Shown here: positions 1 to 8,194 of the stretch, piece by piece
Layout: each line of letters opens with the position of its first letter
Position numbering within the stretch: the first letter of the stretch is position 1
Virus record (IMG/VR): IMGVR_UViG_3300042902_000025
Coordinates: 1 to 27,460 of that record
DNA from: a virus
Strand: one strand, 5' to 3'
Length of the DNA stretch: 27,460 bases
Translations under genes and position numbers: made by a program
Notes under the pieces: generated by a model
The model's input: the letters and a program-made list of their open reading frames with translations, nothing else
The model's database searches: none
Told to the model about the DNA's origin: nothing

Positions 1-1339
1 CAGTTTCTGTAAGTTTATAACCCGTCAACATACCGTCTGGCGCAACAACTTGGTTAGGTGTAAACGTTGAATTAGTAGCCACATACACCGCATTACTAAA
101 ATCTTCGCTGTAAGTTTGTAAATTCGTCCGTTGTTCCTCAATCAGCAATCCCAAAGACTCTGTAGTAGTCGGGTTGTGGTCAAAGCGAGCAACGCCACTA
201 GGGGCTGTTAAGAGTGTTGGTTGATAAAGTGTAATTGGCTGGGTAGTAGTCGGGGTGTATGAGGAGACGGCAGAGCGTTGTTCTAATTGAGCGCCCCAGA
301 TGTAGATAGAGTTTCCGCTTGTCCACGTACCGTTACCCCAAGGCAGACCAAATGCGTAAGAATCTTTGCCTCCAATAATAAAGTTTGACATACTTATATT
401 ATTTGTAAGCGTTAATCTACACCAGCCAGTAGATACGTCTTTTGTTATAGAGGGACTACTATTAGCAGAGGTAACGACAGACCCAGCTGATAGGTCAAAA
501 ACAGCGTATGTTGCTGTGCCATTTGAAATAAACGCAAGGGAACTTGTCCCTGCTTTTGCAAATACCGATAATGTTGAGTTAGCGTCTATAGATAAAGCTC
601 TATAAACTGCAACGTATCCTGAAGCACTATCATTTGATGTTATTGTGTCCGCTGTTGTAGTGCCATCAGGGGCTGTTGTTGCGTTTGCTGTTGTTGTAGC
701 GAGATTTTTAGTCCAATAAGCATTATCAAACTCCTGACTATACGACAACAAATTCTCCTCAGCCTTAGAGTTCGTAACACCATCATAATAAACACCCGTA
801 CTTGCACGAGCATACGTAATACGTGGGTCTAGCTTCTTAACAGCAGCAAAGTTCAGCATCAAAGACGGTTCGACATTACTAATCGCTGTGTCGTTCTGAA
901 TAGATGTAATAGTTGCTGTATCAAGGGTAGCCACACCGCCATTAATCGTCACGCTCTCTAAGTCTTGATAAGCAAGTGAGCCAAGGTACTGATTGAGCGG
1001 AATCTCGTTCGCGGCTGTGCCGATGTCTGCTTGAGATACTGAGCGGTCTGCGGGGTAGGTTACAAATACTTCTTTGTTACCCGCACTAAATGAAACCTTT
1101 GCACCCGCATTAGACGATGACAGCACCGTGTCTCGAGTGAGGGTAGATGATGAATAAGTACCTACACCTACCTCCCACTCGGTCGCCACAGCAATATTAA
1201 CTATTGTGTAATAACATTGATTTCCGTTACCGATGGCTGTAAATGCTTGATAGCCACTAACCGCGCCACCAAGCGTAATTGTGCCCGTGCCACTAGTCGT
1301 GCTAGATTCTTTTACGCGGTCAGCTATCACTAAAGCCAT
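1..1339 (-). CDS. Tail spike/fibre protein with repeated carbohydrate-binding-like modules (C-terminus beyond window)
   Basis: The frame is open from ATG at 1339 to the left edge (446 codons, no stop). AAGGAA five bases upstream supports this start. The N-terminus (MALVIADRVKES, then a Thr/Gly-rich stretch, NEVFVTYP-like text about residue 80) is a particle-attachment domain I recognise from many phage tail proteins. A jelly-roll-like module follows, beginning NLLSYSQEFDNAYWTK about residue 200, with APDGTTTADTI, and closing IWGAQLEQRSAVSSYTPT about residue 365. A second copy begins near residue 420 (NLQTYSEDFSNA, APDGM). Such modules occur in phage spikes and probably bind host surface sugars. 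It is the last visible gene of the leftward structural operon. The tip is not visible, so enzymatic activity cannot be judged. Confidence 0.85.
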   Translation of the reverse strand, partial: MALVIADRVKESSTTSGTGTITLGGAVSGYQAFTAIGNGNQCYYTIVNIAVATEWEVGVGTYSSSTLTRDTVLSSSNAGAKVSFSAGNKEVFVTYPADRSVSQADIGTAANEIPLNQYLGSLAYQDLESVTINGGVATLDTATITSIQNDTAISNVEPSLMLNFAAVKKLDPRITYARASTGVYYDGVTNSKAEENLLSYSQEFDNAYWTKNLATTTANATTAPDGTTTADTITSNDSASGYVAVYRALSIDANSTLSVFAKAGTSSLAFISNGTATYAVFDLSAGSVVTSANSSPSITKDVSTGWCRLTLTNNISMSNFIIGGKDSYAFGLPWGNGTWTSGNSIYIWGAQLEQRSAVSSYTPTTTQPITLYQPTLLTAPSGVARFDHNPTTTESLGLLIEEQRTNLQTYSEDFSNAVYVATNSTFTPNQVVAPDGMLTGYKLTET

Positions 1340-1349
1340 GTCAGTTCCT

Positions 1350-1736
1350 TTAAGCCAATGTTACTGTCAGATTGCCAGCTTCAATCTTTAAGATGTCGCC
1401 AGTCTGAATGGTTTTGCTATTGTTTAATGCACCGTGATACAAAAGGTTGCCCGATGTAGAGGCGTCATAAATACCAAAGAACGCAACCGTACCCCATGTG
1501 CCAGTAGCTGTTGGGAATGTAATGTCTGCGCTTGTTGTTGAAGCACCGTCACTAGGAGCTGCGAACGTAGCTGTTTGACGTGCATACGAGCCACCTGAAA
1601 CTTGTGTGCCTGTACCCGCATCCGTTGGGTCTGTTAAGAATAGTGCCACATATACGGTAGCAGGACTTGTGTAAGTCGTGTTACGTAAGGTGGCGTTAAT
1701 TAGTGCGTTTTCTAAATAATTCGACATTGCAGCCAT
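1350..1736 (-). CDS. Tail-fibre-associated structural protein, 128 aa
   Basis: A conserved phage protein opening with MAAMSNYLENALINATLRN, continuing TVYVALFLTDPTDAG, SGGSYARQTATF and ITFPTATGTWGTV, and ending GNLTVTLA. I recognise this pattern from small tail-fibre-related proteins next to spike genes in tailed phages. It is Thr/Gly/Ala-rich, as beta-structured tail components often are, with no signal peptide or membrane segment. It lies 10 bases upstream of the spike gene and 6 bases after the adaptor gene, so it is co-transcribed with head-tail joining genes. A second Met three residues in (MSNYLEN) is an equally possible start. The exact position in the virion is inferred. Confidence 0.75.
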   Translation of the reverse strand: MAAMSNYLENALINATLRNTTYTSPATVYVALFLTDPTDAGTGTQVSGGSYARQTATFAAPSDGASTTSADITFPTATGTWGTVAFFGIYDASTSGNLLYHGALNNSKTIQTGDILKIEAGNLTVTLA

Positions 1737-1742
1737 GATTTA

Positions 1743-2360
1743 TTACCTCGCTGATACTTTCATTTGTAAAGGGACACCGCTATGCTCGGAAGAGTCATCC
1801 GCGGCAGTTAATGCTGCTAAACCTCGGTCAAACATACTTGCCCATACTTGCGTTCTAGCATCATTCATTAAGTACGGCTCGGCTTCAATCAAAGAACCGT
1901 ACAAAACTAGGTCAGGGCAAGTTGCTAGAAATTCATTACTCGGCACAGTATCGCCAAGGTATTCAGGCGCACCGTAGTAAAGAATTTGTAATGAGTAATC
2001 TGAGTCGGGAATCGGTGCAAACTTAAACTCGTTCGCTAGTATCGTATAGAAAATAGGGATGCCAGACTCTTGAACCCGTGCATTACGGTTAAACAATGAT
2101 GGTGACATATATTGCAAATCTAATACAGGATTTGTGTTTAGGAATAGAGTACGTAACTCTAAGAAGTCCGTAGGCAATGAAACGGTAGAATCACCACCCG
2201 TTGTGAGTGTTTCGGCTGACTTAAGCATCTGTCTGATACGCAGGTTTCTACGCAAGCGAACCTCTGCTAGACGAATGAAATCAGGTATGACCGCAGTTAA
2301 GTCGCTACGTGCTAAATAATTAGCAATGGTAGTTTTTAGGTCGCTGTAATTGGTTATCAT
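1743..2360 (-). CDS. Head-tail adaptor protein, SU10 type, 205 aa
   Basis: Starts MITNYSDLKTTIANYLAR and continues with the helical segment VIPDFIRLAEVRLRRNLRIR, then STVSLPTDFLELRTLFLN, a beta-rich stretch and a C-terminal helical half with LYGSLIEAEPYLMND. This matches the adaptor family of phage SU10 and relatives: a ring protein under the portal that links head to tail. Length is normal for the family. Its position shortly after the capsid gene and before the tail genes fits. The ATG overlaps the TGA of the glycosyltransferase-like gene by four bases, indicating translational coupling. Confidence 0.85.
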   Translation of the reverse strand: MITNYSDLKTTIANYLARSDLTAVIPDFIRLAEVRLRRNLRIRQMLKSAETLTTGGDSTVSLPTDFLELRTLFLNTNPVLDLQYMSPSLFNRNARVQESGIPIFYTILANEFKFAPIPDSDYSLQILYYGAPEYLGDTVPSNEFLATCPDLVLYGSLIEAEPYLMNDARTQVWASMFDRGLAALTAADDSSEHSGVPLQMKVSAR

Positions 2361-2974
2361 TTAACATCACCCCAGCAGTATTCTTTTGTGCCAATATGCT
2401 TAATGTACTTTGAAAGTACGTGGTCAACATGAGTTTTAATATTAAAATCCTGTGCCTTGATACAAAAATGCACATCCTCACCAATTATACTACCTGCATC
2501 AGTCCAAAGAATGTCAAACCAAGGCTCGGCAATCTTCTCAAACACAGAGATTCTAGTTAACGTCACACCGAATCCAACAGCAGAAACCTCTTCTACATAA
2601 TCCTTACCTACGCTGTCTACTTTCTTAAACACAGCCGAACCATCCACTACTTTTAAATTTAACGCAGTAGGCAAAATAGGCTCAACACGGGTCGTAGCGT
2701 TGACCCCGCATATATCCACACCGTGCGCCAATAAAACCTCGTACGTGTCGGCAGGAAAGCGCATATCGCTATCAATCCATAAGATTGCTTCTGCACCCGC
2801 ATCTATCGCTGTCTTGGCAAGTTTCTCTCGTTGGTGAAAGATAAGTGTGCCTGACATTTGAAACAGTAAGACCTCATCGCCTTGCTTTGTTTGATACGCC
2901 ACCAATCTTGCTAAGTCAAAACAAAACCCCGACATAACTTGGTCGCGGCATGGTACGCAGATGGCTAACTTCAT
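2357..2974 (-). CDS. GT-A-fold glycosyltransferase-like protein, 205 aa
   Basis: The N-terminus MKLAICVPCRDQVMSGFCFD is the opening beta-strand of a nucleotide-sugar-binding Rossmann-like fold. AILWIDSDMRF about residue 65 gives a D-x-D motif (D-S-D) expected to bind metal and sugar nucleotide. GEDVHFCIKAQD about residue 165 matches the G-E-D-x-x-F-C pattern near the catalytic end of family-2-type transferases. At about 205 residues it holds only the catalytic core. It overlaps neighbouring genes by four bases on each side, deep inside the head operon. By inference it could glycosylate capsid or tail protein, or host surface sugar. Donor and acceptor cannot be read from sequence. Confidence 0.72.
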   Translation of the reverse strand: MKLAICVPCRDQVMSGFCFDLARLVAYQTKQGDEVLLFQMSGTLIFHQREKLAKTAIDAGAEAILWIDSDMRFPADTYEVLLAHGVDICGVNATTRVEPILPTALNLKVVDGSAVFKKVDSVGKDYVEEVSAVGFGVTLTRISVFEKIAEPWFDILWTDAGSIIGEDVHFCIKAQDFNIKTHVDHVLSKYIKHIGTKEYCWGDVK

Positions 2975-3291
2975 ACCGTGCCTGGTCTTGTTCTAAAGAA
3001 ACGGTTATCAGAGTCATTTAAGAACATCCTGAACGCCTTTTCATTTACGACTGCAAACCCACGCATAACATTCTTTTTGTTCAAGTCATCTATCACAGTC
3101 AAAGGCAATCGAGCAACGTGCGTCAAATCGCCCCACTTGTCTTGTGATGACACTTCGTTAAACATTCTCTTGTTTGACTCTATGATGTGGTTAACGTCTT
3201 GCTTAGTTTCTAAGATTAACCCACCGTCACCATCGTCATGCGCGATAGTGTGTCTACCTGATAATGCGTCAACGCTTAGTATTTTTTTCAT
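2971..3291 (-). CDS. Conserved phage head-operon protein of unknown function, 106 aa
   Basis: The protein begins MKKILSVDALSGRHTIAHDD and ends in the motif DNRFFRTRPGTV. I have the impression that similar small proteins with a final FFRT-x-x-G segment follow capsid genes in other podoviruses, but I cannot assign a function. It is soluble and slightly charged, with no Cys pairs or membrane segment. The ATG lies eight bases downstream of a strong hairpin after the capsid gene and lacks a clear Shine-Dalgarno, so its translation may be low. Its stop overlaps the next gene by four bases. Confidence 0.7.
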   Translation of the reverse strand: MKKILSVDALSGRHTIAHDDGDGGLILETKQDVNHIIESNKRMFNEVSSQDKWGDLTHVARLPLTVIDDLNKKNVMRGFAVVNEKAFRMFLNDSDNRFFRTRPGTV

Positions 3292-3298
3292 ATGTATA

Positions 3299-3321
3299 GG
3301 GAGGCGAGTTTCCCCGCCCCC
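3299..3321 (-). promoter_or_regulatory. GC-rich hairpin between capsid gene and next gene
   Basis: On the coding strand GGGGGCG pairs with CGCC-T-CCC (one bulged T) around an eight-base loop, directly after the capsid stop codon region and eight bases before the next ATG. There is no following U-tract, so it is not a standard terminator. It more likely protects the capsid mRNA 3' end or lowers expression of the downstream genes relative to capsid. Confidence 0.45.
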
Positions 3322-3335
3322 TTTGTTAGACTATC

Positions 3336-4280
3336 TTATAAAGCCATGTTAAGGTCGTAAACGCCACCATGTGCGGCTTCGTTACGAACCTCAAGGGTCA
3401 ACTCTGCAAGAATCTGAGTCTTGTCGCTATCGCCTGTTTTAGCCAATTCATTTGTTTGGAATGGGCGTAAGTAAGCTACTGCGGCAAATTCAGGGTCAAG
3501 CACCAAAGCGTCACGGTCACGCATGAAACGGTCAGGTACAACAGAGACTGAACCAAAGTCGCTCAAATAAACATCGGCCGCGCCAATGATGGTTGTAGGA
3601 GCATCGGCAGGAGCCATGTAGCGTTGAGCGGCAATACCTGCAAAGGTTGACACTTTCTGCTTACCCGCTGCGCCGACCAACAAGACTTTAGGTGAGCCAC
3701 CTGATACAAACACCTCGCTGATAACTGTCTTTAAAAATGCCTCAGTAAATGCACGTTGAGTACCGTCTGTACGTGTAGATTCACCGATTGTCAATGGGTC
3801 AACACCACCTGTACCGACTGAAGTGTTTGACTTAATCCATGACAACATTGATGCCATCTTGCGAGCAGTTGAGCTGTTGCCAGCAGAACGAGCTTGGTTA
3901 GATGCCAAAATTGTTTCGATGTCACGCTTGAGTTCGCTTGATGCACGAGCCAATTGATAGGCTTTCTCTGACTTACGACCAGCTTTGTTAACTGTGTCTA
4001 AAGTGCCAGATACCTGAATAGTCTTTTGAACGATTTGGGTATAGTTACCAAGACGTACTGTTGGTGAAATGGTGGCTGAAGTAGCGTCAGCACCCTCAAC
4101 TGCGGCGTTAGCGGTAGTTGCGGCGGCTAGGCTATCTGTCTGCCATTCGTGGTACACGGCTGTAGCTTTGCTACGTGCCAATGTGTTAAGCAAAGGTGTT
4201 TCGGTGGGGCTGATGCTATAGATAACATCAGATAAGTCTTCGCGCTGACCGATAGCGGTATGTGCGGTAAATGTTGCCAT
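3336..4280 (-). CDS. Major capsid protein, SU10/DUF5309 type, 314 aa
   Basis: The protein opens MATFTAHTAIGQREDLSDVI, then SISPTETPLLNTLAR and VYHEWQTDSLA, followed by TQIVQKTIQVSGTLDTV and a long helix with ELKRDIETILASNQ. The C-terminal half has KVLLVGAAGKQKVSTFAGI, VYLSDFGSVSVVPDRFM and AYLRPFQTN. This is the signature order of the HK97-fold capsid family typified by phage SU10 (DUF5309). Length about 310-340 is usual. The gene sits ten bases after the scaffold gene, as expected for the head shell subunit. It forms the icosahedral or elongated shell around the DNA. Confidence 0.93.
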   Translation of the reverse strand: MATFTAHTAIGQREDLSDVIYSISPTETPLLNTLARSKATAVYHEWQTDSLAAATTANAAVEGADATSATISPTVRLGNYTQIVQKTIQVSGTLDTVNKAGRKSEKAYQLARASSELKRDIETILASNQARSAGNSSTARKMASMLSWIKSNTSVGTGGVDPLTIGESTRTDGTQRAFTEAFLKTVISEVFVSGGSPKVLLVGAAGKQKVSTFAGIAAQRYMAPADAPTTIIGAADVYLSDFGSVSVVPDRFMRDRDALVLDPEFAAVAYLRPFQTNELAKTGDSDKTQILAELTLEVRNEAAHGGVYDLNMAL

Positions 4281-4289
4281 GATAGTTTC

Positions 4290-5252
4290 CTAAATAAATT
4301 TTTCAAAAAGGTTTGCGGCGTCTGCTACACGACCTGAGTTACGTAGCTTTTGCCTAAGTTTGTTAGTCTGTTCCTGCTCTGGACTTCGTTGTACCGATGC
4401 ACCTGAACGAATCATTTTAGGAGCTTGTGAAACTTTCTTAGAGATTTCAGGTCGCTTGCTAACAAGTCGGTCATACTGCATTGCTTTGTACAAAGTCATA
4501 ACTGCGCGAGAGTCGTACACACTTGCTAACTCTTGGTCTGTCCAACCTATAGATTTTGCAAATTGGCGAATTTCCTTTCGGACTGTTTCACCCTTCTCTG
4601 GGCTTGCCAACTCAGGTATTGCTTGAGTTAGTTTCTCAGCTTCGACTGCAACGTGTTGCTGTAATAATTCACGCTGTTCAGATTGTTGCATTTGTGCAAT
4701 TCTGTTGCGTTCCATTTGTATAGCGGCAAGTTGTTTGTCATTCTGCTGTTGTTCAGCCACTCGAACTGCATAACCGATTGGGTCAGTTTCCTTTAAAAGT
4801 TGCAAGTCCTCTTGTGGTTGCTGAGAGAGCATCTGCTCCACTAATTGCAACCTCTGAGAGTACTGGTCTCTTAATTGTTTAGCTTGCTCTACGCTTGCTT
4901 TATCTTGCTCAAGGTTCTTACGAGCCTCTGCAAGTGTTTGGGTCTTTTTAGTATAGTCTGCTTCCCGTTGATAGCCGTTAACAAGTTCATCAAGCGTGAC
5001 CTCAAGCTCTTCGCCACTTACTTTGACTCGATACTTAGGTTGCTCTTGCTCTTGTTCCTCTTCACCAACTTCGTCTTCCGACTCATCTACCTCATACGAG
5101 TCTTCAGTAGCCTCCGCCTCTACCTGTTCTTCTTGTTCGGCAACGGGTTGCTCTTCCGAGTCCTCGCCGCCCATAAGCCCAAGCATTGCATGTGCCGCAC
5201 CGTCTACTGACAGCGTTCCATTACCCTCAACGGGTGTCATGTTTTCGCTCAT
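4290..5252 (-). CDS. Capsid scaffolding protein, 320 aa
   Basis: A strongly acidic N-terminal third (runs of E and D about residues 32-72) leads into KYRVKVSGEELEVTLDELVNGYQREADYTKKTQ, then a long Q/E/L-rich coiled coil about residues 105-205 (for example QYSQRLQLVEQMLSQQPQ). A basic C-terminal region with KKVSQAPKMIRSGA probably contacts the capsid subunit. Acidic N-terminus, coiled-coil centre and basic C-terminus just upstream of the capsid gene match scaffolds of SU10-like and many podoviruses. It shapes the procapsid and is removed before packaging. I see no protease domain. Confidence 0.85.
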   Translation of the reverse strand: MSENMTPVEGNGTLSVDGAAHAMLGLMGGEDSEEQPVAEQEEQVEAEATEDSYEVDESEDEVGEEEQEQEQPKYRVKVSGEELEVTLDELVNGYQREADYTKKTQTLAEARKNLEQDKASVEQAKQLRDQYSQRLQLVEQMLSQQPQEDLQLLKETDPIGYAVRVAEQQQNDKQLAAIQMERNRIAQMQQSEQRELLQQHVAVEAEKLTQAIPELASPEKGETVRKEIRQFAKSIGWTDQELASVYDSRAVMTLYKAMQYDRLVSKRPEISKKVSQAPKMIRSGASVQRSPEQEQTNKLRQKLRNSGRVADAANLFEKFI

Positions 5253-5309
5253 CTTTACCCCTTACCAAGTAATCCTGCTTGGCTCAGTTTACAGCGAAAT
5301 GCTGTTAAA

Positions 5310-5561
5310 TCAAAATATTTTGCGTCTCTTCTCGTCTATCTTTTTTTGAGAAGCAAGTGACTCAAAATGTGCCACAAACTTGTTGACCGCTAGTAAGCCA
5401 CGATACGCGTTCTCACGCTCCTCAAAATGCTCTGGCTGACTGTTTACAATCTCATCCATATAGCTTTTCTTTATAGCCTCTACTTCACCCATAAAAAACT
5501 CATCGTTAATTAAGTTTAAGGCAAATTGTGCTTTAATCAATTTTGGCTTCCACCGTTCCAA
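5310..5561 (-). CDS. Small helical protein in the head operon, 83 aa, unknown function
   Basis: A charged, mostly helical protein (MERWKPKLIKAQFALNLIND, then EEVEAIKK-like and FEERENAYRGLLAVNKFVAHFESLA). No motif I can name. It overlaps the end of the MPQQ-repeat protein by about 25 bases in another frame and lies between portal and scaffold. Similar small proteins at this position in podoviruses are usually minor or assembly proteins. That role is inferred from location only. Confidence 0.6.
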   Translation of the reverse strand: MERWKPKLIKAQFALNLINDEFFMGEVEAIKKSYMDEIVNSQPEHFEERENAYRGLLAVNKFVAHFESLASQKKIDEKRRKIF

Positions 5562-5974
5562 CTATCGCCTGTTAAATAATTTATATTACCTTGGTTACCT
5601 TGATTGCTAAACATTGATTGTTTAACAGCAGGGGCAGGGTTTGTCATACTAGGCTTAAATTGTCGAGCAACATAGTCAGCAGGTATTTGATTTACACTCG
5701 GCAAACCAAAGTTCATGGGTATAGCGCCACCAAAGATAGGATTATTAACCTCTGGTCGCTGATAAGAAAAATCTTGCCTTGGCATCTGAGGCATTTGAGT
5801 CGGCAATCGAAACGGCTGTTGTGGCATCTGCGCCATCTGTTGAGGCATTTGCTGTGGCATTTGCTGTGGCATTTGCTGTGGCATTTGCTGTGGCATTTGC
5901 TGTGGCATTTGCTGTTGTTGAAACGATTGCACAGAGTCAGCTATTTGTCTGTCTAAGATAGGGTTTCCGCTCAT
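5537..5974 (-). CDS. Low-complexity MPQQ-repeat protein, 145 aa
   Basis: After MSGNPILDRQIADSVQSFQ comes an array of Met-Pro-Gln-Gln units (residues about 20-50), then Pro/Met/Gln-rich text and an ordered-looking C-terminus with FGGAIPMNFGLPSVNQIPADYVARQF. The repeats are encoded by identical 12-base units. The ATG overlaps the portal stop by four bases, so translation is coupled to portal. The family is not recognised. Such flexible Pro/Gln-rich proteins could be portal-associated or scaffold-like, which is inference. The coding assignment rests on the tight overlap and the non-repetitive C-terminus. Confidence 0.65.
   Translation of the reverse strand: MSGNPILDRQIADSVQSFQQQQMPQQMPQQMPQQMPQQMPQQMPQQMAQMPQQPFRLPTQMPQMPRQDFSYQRPEVNNPIFGGAIPMNFGLPSVNQIPADYVARQFKPSMTNPAPAVKQSMFSNQGNQGNINYLTGDSWNGGSQN
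5844..5915. repeat. Six perfect 12-bp tandem repeats (MPQQ codons)
   Basis: The unit GGCATTTGCTGT on the + strand occurs six times in a row without a single difference. It is in frame with the gene on the other strand, each unit encoding Met-Pro-Gln-Gln (one register of the codons). Absence of synonymous changes points to recent expansion by slippage; copy number is likely to vary between relatives. Confidence 0.95.
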
Positions 5975-8088
5975 AATGGGCTAATCCTTGGGTCATTAGT
6001 AATATCGGCTTGCATCGCGGCTTGTTTAAGTGCAATCTCAGCCGACAATTCCTCACGCTTTAATTGTAATTCAAGCGCCATTTTTTCACGCTCTAATTGC
6101 ATATCTAGCGCCGCAGCTTCTCTCTGTTGTTGCAACTCCGCGGCAGTCTTCTCACGCATAAGCTGAATGTCTGCCTGTGCCTTTGCTTGCTTTGCCTCTA
6201 TGTCAGCCATTGCCTTTTGCTTAGTTATCTCAACTTGGGCTTGGGCTTGCTGGAGTAGAGCTTGCATATTTGGGTCAGGCTTTGGCTGTTGGGGTTGGGC
6301 AATCTGCTGTTCAATCTCTGGCGTGATTTCTTTAAAGAACTCTGCTGAATCTGAAAAACCTGCGGCTTCAATAAACCTCCCCAAAGTTTGGCGATATTGA
6401 CTGACTGTTACTAACGGGTTAGCTGGCCCGTACTGCTGAATGATAGCTTCTTGCTTGGCAAGCACCATCTGCAACATTGTCATCTGCTCTTGCTTGTTAC
6501 CCGTACCCAAGCCTACGTTAATCTGCATATCGTATTGATTTGACCATTCGCGTGGGTCTATGGGTACGTACTTGCCACGCAATCTAATGATGGCAGGTTT
6601 GTCTTGATACTTGCAAACTAGGTGCAATATTCCCATAAAAAGGCTTTTAATGCCAGTTTCAGCAAATATACGAGCGATTAACTCTAGCTTGCCACCACTT
6701 GCCTGACTACTCGCAGCGATTGCGGCGGCGGTTACGTTTTGCAAAATGTCAGGGTTTAGACCTTGTTGCATATCAGATATACCTGTGCGTTTACCTTGCA
6801 CATCATCCAAGTATTGCAACATCGGGAACGCTTGAGAGATAACACTCGGCACTAACATCGGCACGACTGCGTTAGGGTTCTTCATACGCACGATACCGCC
6901 AGGCGTACTCGTCAATAAATCATCAAGGTTTACCTGCCCTTCTACCGCGCCAACCCGTGAGTTGTTACTTAGGTATAGGTTGTCAAGCATTTGACGCACT
7001 ACGGTTGATTTGATGAGCTGTAAGTCCATTGTGCGGTCAGCCATTGATTCGCCAAAGAACTTGTGTGGAATAGGTATCGGACAAAGTGAATGAAACGGCA
7101 CATAATCCGTTTCGGTGTTGTCAAGAATCTCTGAACCCGCGTAATAAATTTGTCTAAACTCAGCTATGCCATCGCCATCGTAGTCAGTCTTAAGATAGCA
7201 CTCGTACAACTCAATCTCTTGCATTGAGTCATCTAAACTTTCATCTTGGTAAGGTTGCTCACCATTAGAGAACCGTGCAAGTCGTTCGCTTGTGTATGAC
7301 AACTCATCGTATGCGGGTAATGAGGCTACTGTCTCTGCGTCAAAGCCCATTGAGATAAGGTCTGAACGTGTCATAAGTTTGCGGTGCGCTACAAAGGGAG
7401 CATCAGCAATGCTCGTTGCTTTCTTTGACATCAAGAACTCTTCAGGTGGCACGTTCTCTATCTTTACGCCACCCTGCTTAGTCTTCTTGCCAACCGTGAT
7501 AGAGTTATAACGTAACTTTAATGGTTGACCCATCTCGTCTAGTTGCTCGACATCTATCTCTTCGGCTTCCTGCTCAATCACATCTAATGTGCCATCAGCA
7601 AGTAGCATGACTACTTCATCGTCTGTCAGATTCTCGTATGTTTCTTTCTTTTGTGTTGTTTTTGTGTCCCAATATGCCTTGACAATACCTGTCTTTTGCA
7701 TAAGCGCATCTTTTAGCCAATCGTGCAAGATGGCAAAGCCTGAGTTCTGCGTATAGAAGACCCAATTGCAATACTCTGTAGCTTGTTTAGCGCCCTCTTC
7801 ATCGTTTGGCCCACGCGGTTCAAAGCGCACAATGTCATCTGACTGAGTAAACACTCGCAAAAGCTGTGGCAATGCGCCATCAATAGCCTCGGCAACCTCA
7901 CCCGTTACAATTTGTGAACGACCCTCAACCTCATTGCCGTATGGGTTACGCAAGTAATACTCAAGCGCCTTGGCTCTTGATTCTGTTGTTTCTGAGTCTA
8001 AATAGCCAATGGCATTATCAATCTCTGCCTCTAAGATTGACTTTAATTTACCCTCATCCATTTTTATCCTCGCTATGTGGGCGACCAC
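5971..8088 (-). CDS. Portal protein, P22/SU10 type, 705 aa
   Basis: This is the long ring protein through which DNA enters the head. N-terminal features include NAIGYLDSETTESRAKALEYY and NEVEGRSQIVTGEVAEAIDGA, followed by VRFEPRGPNDEEGAKQATEY and the core segment IPHKFFGESMADRTMDLQ. The region PGGIVRMKNPNAVVPML and the DMQQGLNPDILQNVTAAAI helix are typical of podovirus portals of the P22 gp1-like superfamily. The last 100 residues form a very regular coiled coil rich in Gln, Ala, Lys and Glu, equivalent to the barrel helices of P22 portal. Length 700-725 is usual. It follows the large terminase with one tiny gene in between. Confidence 0.92.
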   Translation of the reverse strand: MVAHIARIKMDEGKLKSILEAEIDNAIGYLDSETTESRAKALEYYLRNPYGNEVEGRSQIVTGEVAEAIDGALPQLLRVFTQSDDIVRFEPRGPNDEEGAKQATEYCNWVFYTQNSGFAILHDWLKDALMQKTGIVKAYWDTKTTQKKETYENLTDDEVVMLLADGTLDVIEQEAEEIDVEQLDEMGQPLKLRYNSITVGKKTKQGGVKIENVPPEEFLMSKKATSIADAPFVAHRKLMTRSDLISMGFDAETVASLPAYDELSYTSERLARFSNGEQPYQDESLDDSMQEIELYECYLKTDYDGDGIAEFRQIYYAGSEILDNTETDYVPFHSLCPIPIPHKFFGESMADRTMDLQLIKSTVVRQMLDNLYLSNNSRVGAVEGQVNLDDLLTSTPGGIVRMKNPNAVVPMLVPSVISQAFPMLQYLDDVQGKRTGISDMQQGLNPDILQNVTAAAIAASSQASGGKLELIARIFAETGIKSLFMGILHLVCKYQDKPAIIRLRGKYVPIDPREWSNQYDMQINVGLGTGNKQEQMTMLQMVLAKQEAIIQQYGPANPLVTVSQYRQTLGRFIEAAGFSDSAEFFKEITPEIEQQIAQPQQPKPDPNMQALLQQAQAQVEITKQKAMADIEAKQAKAQADIQLMREKTAAELQQQREAAALDMQLEREKMALELQLKREELSAEIALKQAAMQADITNDPRISPL

Positions 8089-8194
8089 GTTTAGGCTGTA
8101 ATTGCGCTATTTTACGCTCAAGCTCTTCAATTCGCGCCAATAAAGCATCATAATCTGCTTTTGTAGGCATACTTCCCTTTGGTAACACCCACAT
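8054..8194 (-). CDS. Tiny coiled-coil protein between terminase and portal, 46 aa
   Basis: The ATG at 8194 shares a base with the terminase stop (TAATG), and the gene runs 35 bases into the portal gene, so it is translationally coupled on both sides. The protein (MWVLPKGSMPTKADYDALLA, then RIEELERKIAQL) has a short leucine-type coiled coil and a basic tail with KRGRPHS, resembling an AT-hook core. An upstream extension to 60 residues is possible but has no better start. A comparable small gene is often found here in related phages. Function unknown. Confidence 0.6.
   Translation of the reverse strand: MWVLPKGSMPTKADYDALLARIEELERKIAQLQPKRGRPHSEDKNG

Noticed and set aside
1-1339. Diversity-generating retroelement target in the spike gene
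   Set aside because: No reverse transcriptase gene or template repeat is visible in the window.
4875-5349. Rightward Ser/Leu-rich frames across the scaffold gene
   Set aside because: They are mirror frames of the Glu/Gln-rich scaffold gene with no ribosome-binding sites.
5844-5915. Tandem repeats as a CRISPR array
   Set aside because: Units are 12 bases without spacers and are in frame inside a gene; no cas genes are present.
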